Shown here: positions 6,863 to 8,231 of the stretch, piece by piece | Numbering within the stretch: the stretch's first letter is position 1 | Layout of the letters: each line of letters starts with the position of its first letter | Assembly: GCA_934358235.1 (NCBI GenBank) | Contig: CAKRKK010000104.1 | Location: 1-8,231 of the forward strand | DNA: 8,231 bases | Source of the DNA: an uncultured Lachnospira sp. | GTDB lineage: Bacteria > Bacillota > Clostridia > Lachnospirales > Lachnospiraceae | Reading direction: 5' to 3' | Program-made: the position numbers and the translations under genes | The notes under the pieces: generated by a model | What the model saw: the letters and a program-made list of their open reading frames with translations, nothing else | What the model was told of the DNA's origin: nothing | Database searches by the model: none

Positions 6863-6915
6863 TCCCTTAAGCAGGCAGGACATAGAATAATCAGGTCTGC
6901 TTGAGGGATTTTTTT
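6863..6915 (+). terminator. rho-independent terminator of the chemoreceptor gene
   Basis: TCCCTTAAGCAG (6863-6874) pairs with CTGCTTGAGGGA (6897-6908), including one G-U pair, and seven T's follow (6909-6915). The 22-base loop is large, but the stem and T-run are classic. Confidence 0.9.
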
Positions 6916-6957
6916 AATATAGTAATGGATTAAAGTACATATAGGGATAAATAAGTG

Positions 6958-7575
6958 ATGAAAATATATATAGATTTTGATGATGTGTTATGTGAAACTG
7001 CACTTGCTTTTACAAGAATTGCAAAAGAAATGTTTGGTATAGATGTACCATACAAGGAGGTGCAGTTTTTCAATCTTAAGAAAACCTTTGATTTGACTGA
7101 TAAACAGTACGAAGAATTGATGAAAGCTGGACATATTCCAGACACGCTTCTGAATTATGAAGAAACGCCGGGAGCCTCTGAAACGATTAATAAGTGGGTT
7201 GATAATGGACACGAGGTTTTTGTTATTACGGGAAGACCTTTTAATTCATATGAACCCTCAAGGCTCTGGCTTGATGAACATAAGCTTGAAAGAGTGCCTT
7301 TATATTGTGTGGATAAATATGGGCGTGAAACCTGTAAGCAGGATTATGTTTATAATCTGACTTTAGAGCAGTTATATGGAATGTCTTTTGACTTTGCAGT
7401 GGAGGATTCACCGGCTGCTTTTAAGCACGTATCACACTTTGAGGGGTGCAGAATTGCAGTATTTAACCGGCCCTGGAATATATGTGAAGAGCTTCCGGAT
7501 GAGAGGTTTATTAGATGTGAGGGCTGGAAAGAGGTTGATAAGGTGTTTGAAATTAAGGAAGATATGAATACATAG
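6958..7575 (+). CDS. HAD-superfamily 5'-nucleotidase-like phosphatase (NT5C type)
   Basis: This is a 205-residue soluble hydrolase of the haloacid dehalogenase superfamily. Motif I is DFDDVL (6-11), with Asp6 the likely nucleophile and Asp8 the acid/base. Motif II is the Thr of VFVITGRP (87-94, Thr91). The motif III lysine is probably Lys120 (VDKYG), and motif IV is the acidic pair in FAVEDSP (146-152, Glu149-Asp150). The DFDDVL start, size and overall pattern resemble the 5'(3')-deoxyribonucleotidase (NT5C) family, which dephosphorylates nucleoside monophosphates; the actual substrate is not shown by the sequence. AGGGA (6943-6947) precedes the gene. A GTG at 6955 is also in frame and better spaced, so the protein could be one residue longer. 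The gene stands alone between two terminators, and I see no convincing promoter in the short gap before it. Confidence 0.88.
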   Translation: MKIYIDFDDVLCETALAFTRIAKEMFGIDVPYKEVQFFNLKKTFDLTDKQYEELMKAGHIPDTLLNYEETPGASETINKWVDNGHEVFVITGRPFNSYEPSRLWLDEHKLERVPLYCVDKYGRETCKQDYVYNLTLEQLYGMSFDFAVEDSPAAFKHVSHFEGCRIAVFNRPWNICEELPDERFIRCEGWKEVDKVFEIKEDMNT

Positions 7576-7578
7576 TAG

Positions 7579-7610
7579 CAGTCAGACCGTTTTTGGTCTG
7601 GCTGTTTTTT
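7579..7610 (+). terminator. rho-independent terminator of the nucleotidase-like gene
   Basis: CAGTCAGACC (7579-7588) pairs with GGTCTGGCTG (7595-7604), including one G-U pair, around a six-base loop. Six T's follow (7605-7610). It begins three bases after the stop codon and directly abuts the next promoter. Confidence 0.92.
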
Positions 7611-7612
7611 AC

Positions 7613-7640
7613 TTGACATATTTATAGGTTGTGTTACAAT
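7613..7640 (+). promoter_or_regulatory. promoter of the sdpR/sdpI-like operon
   Basis: A consensus -35 TTGACA (7613-7618) and a -10 TACAAT (7635-7640) are separated by 16 bp, with an extended -10 TG at 7632-7633. This is the strongest promoter in the window. Transcription should start near 7647, inside the adjacent dyad. Confidence 0.88.
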
Positions 7641-7664
7641 ACATTTAACAATTAAGTTAAATGT
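7641..7664. promoter_or_regulatory. operator-like dyad over the transcription start
   Basis: ACATTTAAC (7641-7649) and GTTAAATGT (7656-7664) are perfect reverse complements separated by six bases. The site touches the -10 element and covers the predicted start point, where a bound repressor would block transcription. The ArsR-family product of the next gene is the likely ligand, giving autorepression; the match is inferred from position. Confidence 0.72.
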
Positions 7665-7683
7665 TAAATAAGGAGGTGTCAAT

Positions 7684-7950
7684 TTGGCAATACAGAATAC
7701 GCTTCAGGCACTTGCTGATCCTACAAGGCGAGAGATACTTAAGATTCTTAAGCATTCGCGCTTATCGGCAGGAGAGATTGGTAATCATTTTTCAATATCC
7801 GGTGCGGCTATTTCAAGGCATTTATCGGTATTAAAGGAGGCTGATCTTATTCGGGACGAACGTGAAGGAAAGTTCATTTATTATGAACTTAATGCATCTG
7901 TGCTTGAGGAGCTTATGTTATGGATTAGTGAATTTAAAGGAGAAAAGTGA
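7684..7950 (+). CDS. SdpR-like ArsR-family autorepressor
   Basis: This 88-residue winged helix-turn-helix protein is typical in length for small ArsR-family repressors. LADPTRREILKIL (10-22) opens the fold. The DNA-binding helices cover about 28-54, with recognition helix SGAAISRHLSVLKEADL, and the wing carries REGKFIYYELN (60-70). It contains no cysteine and lacks the metal-binding motif of ArsR/SmtB sensors, so metal sensing is unlikely. The sequence closely resembles B. subtilis SdpR, which represses its own operon and is sequestered by the membrane protein SdpI. The start is TTG at 7684, supported by AGGAGGTG (7671-7678) five bases upstream; the poor start codon may limit repressor level. 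The SdpI-like gene begins two bases after its stop, so the two are translated together. Confidence 0.92.
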   Translation: MAIQNTLQALADPTRREILKILKHSRLSAGEIGNHFSISGAAISRHLSVLKEADLIRDEREGKFIYYELNASVLEELMLWISEFKGEK

Positions 7951-7951
7951 T

Positions 7952-8231
7952 ATGATTAAAGAAAATAAAAAAATGCTGTTAATTACATTAGGAATAATAC
8001 TTCTTCCAATTATTATGGGATTATTGTTATGGAATCAGTTACCAGATACTGTTGTAACACATTGGGGAGCTAATAACCAGCCGGATGGTTATTCATCTAA
8101 GGGCTTTGCAGTTGTTGGACTTCCAGCTATATTATTAGCTGTGCACTTGATATGCATAATAGCTGCCTCTATTGATCCAAAGGCAAAAAATATTAATGGC
8201 AAAATGCGTTCAATAGTTATGTGGATATGTC
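7952..8231 (+). CDS. SdpI/DUF1648-family membrane protein, 3' end beyond the window
   Basis: The first 93 residues are present and the frame runs off the window edge. Two membrane helices are visible (about 7-26 and 48-66). Between them lies the DUF1648 signature, here LPDTVVTHWGANNQPDGYSSK (28-48), in which Pro, His-Trp and the Gly-x-x-Asp-Gly-like part are characteristic. In B. subtilis, SdpI gives immunity to the SdpC toxin and holds the SdpR repressor at the membrane. Here no sdpABC toxin genes are seen, so the role may be immunity to a neighbour's toxin or a general envelope-stress response. AAGGAG (7937-7942) inside the end of the repressor gene lies nine bases before the ATG. Confidence 0.9.
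   Translation, partial: MIKENKKMLLITLGIILLPIIMGLLLWNQLPDTVVTHWGANNQPDGYSSKGFAVVGLPAILLAVHLICIIAASIDPKAKNINGKMRSIVMWIC

Noticed and set aside
7684..7950. Metal-sensing ArsR/SmtB repressor
   Set aside because: The protein has no cysteine and no ELCVCDL-type motif, and it is followed by an SdpI-like gene, not a metal transporter.

Overview
The window looks like chromosome of a low-GC, Gram-positive gut anaerobe, most likely a Lachnospiraceae member (Butyrivibrio/Lachnospira/Roseburia type). This is inferred from the AT-rich DNA, heavy use of ATA (Ile) and AGA (Arg) codons in every gene, strong Shine-Dalgarno sequences, sigma-A type promoters and the gene families present. Base and codon use look even across the window. 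I see no transposase, integrase, tRNA, rRNA, CRISPR array or phage gene.

Layout: (1) positions 140-1549 encode a polytopic membrane protein with a DUF5808-like motif and a C-terminal bacterial PH-like domain. (2) Positions 1711-3483 encode a thiamine-diphosphate enzyme related to 1-deoxy-D-xylulose-5-phosphate synthase (DXS). Its promoter has the architecture of a MerR-activated promoter, with a 19-bp spacer filled by a perfect dyad. A terminator follows. (3) A LysR-type regulator (3596-4477, minus strand) and a small HEAT-repeat-like protein (4689-5033, plus strand) are divergently transcribed. Their two promoters are mirror images, with the -35 hexamers inside the arms of an 11-bp inverted repeat. 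(4) Positions 5323-6795 encode a membrane-anchored methyl-accepting chemotaxis protein with about six membrane segments and no HAMP domain, transcribed from a sigma-A-like promoter. (5) Positions 6958-7575 encode a HAD-superfamily 5'-nucleotidase-like phosphatase between two clear rho-independent terminators. (6) The window ends in a two-gene operon: an SdpR-like ArsR-family autorepressor (7684-7950, TTG start) and an SdpI/DUF1648 membrane protein cut by the window edge (7952 onward).

The genes appear to be separate transcription units, not one pathway. Terminators lie after the DXS-like, chemoreceptor and nucleotidase genes, and a hairpin follows the HEAT-like gene. The two units with clear internal logic are the LysR/HEAT divergent pair and the sdpR/sdpI-like pair. 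I do not see a new multi-gene system such as a defence island or biosynthetic cluster. The most interesting signals are regulatory: the MerR-type promoter on a divergent DXS paralogue and the symmetric divergent promoters. No gene-free stretch exceeds 300 bases; the longest is 5034-5322, which holds a hairpin, a short direct repeat and the chemoreceptor promoter.
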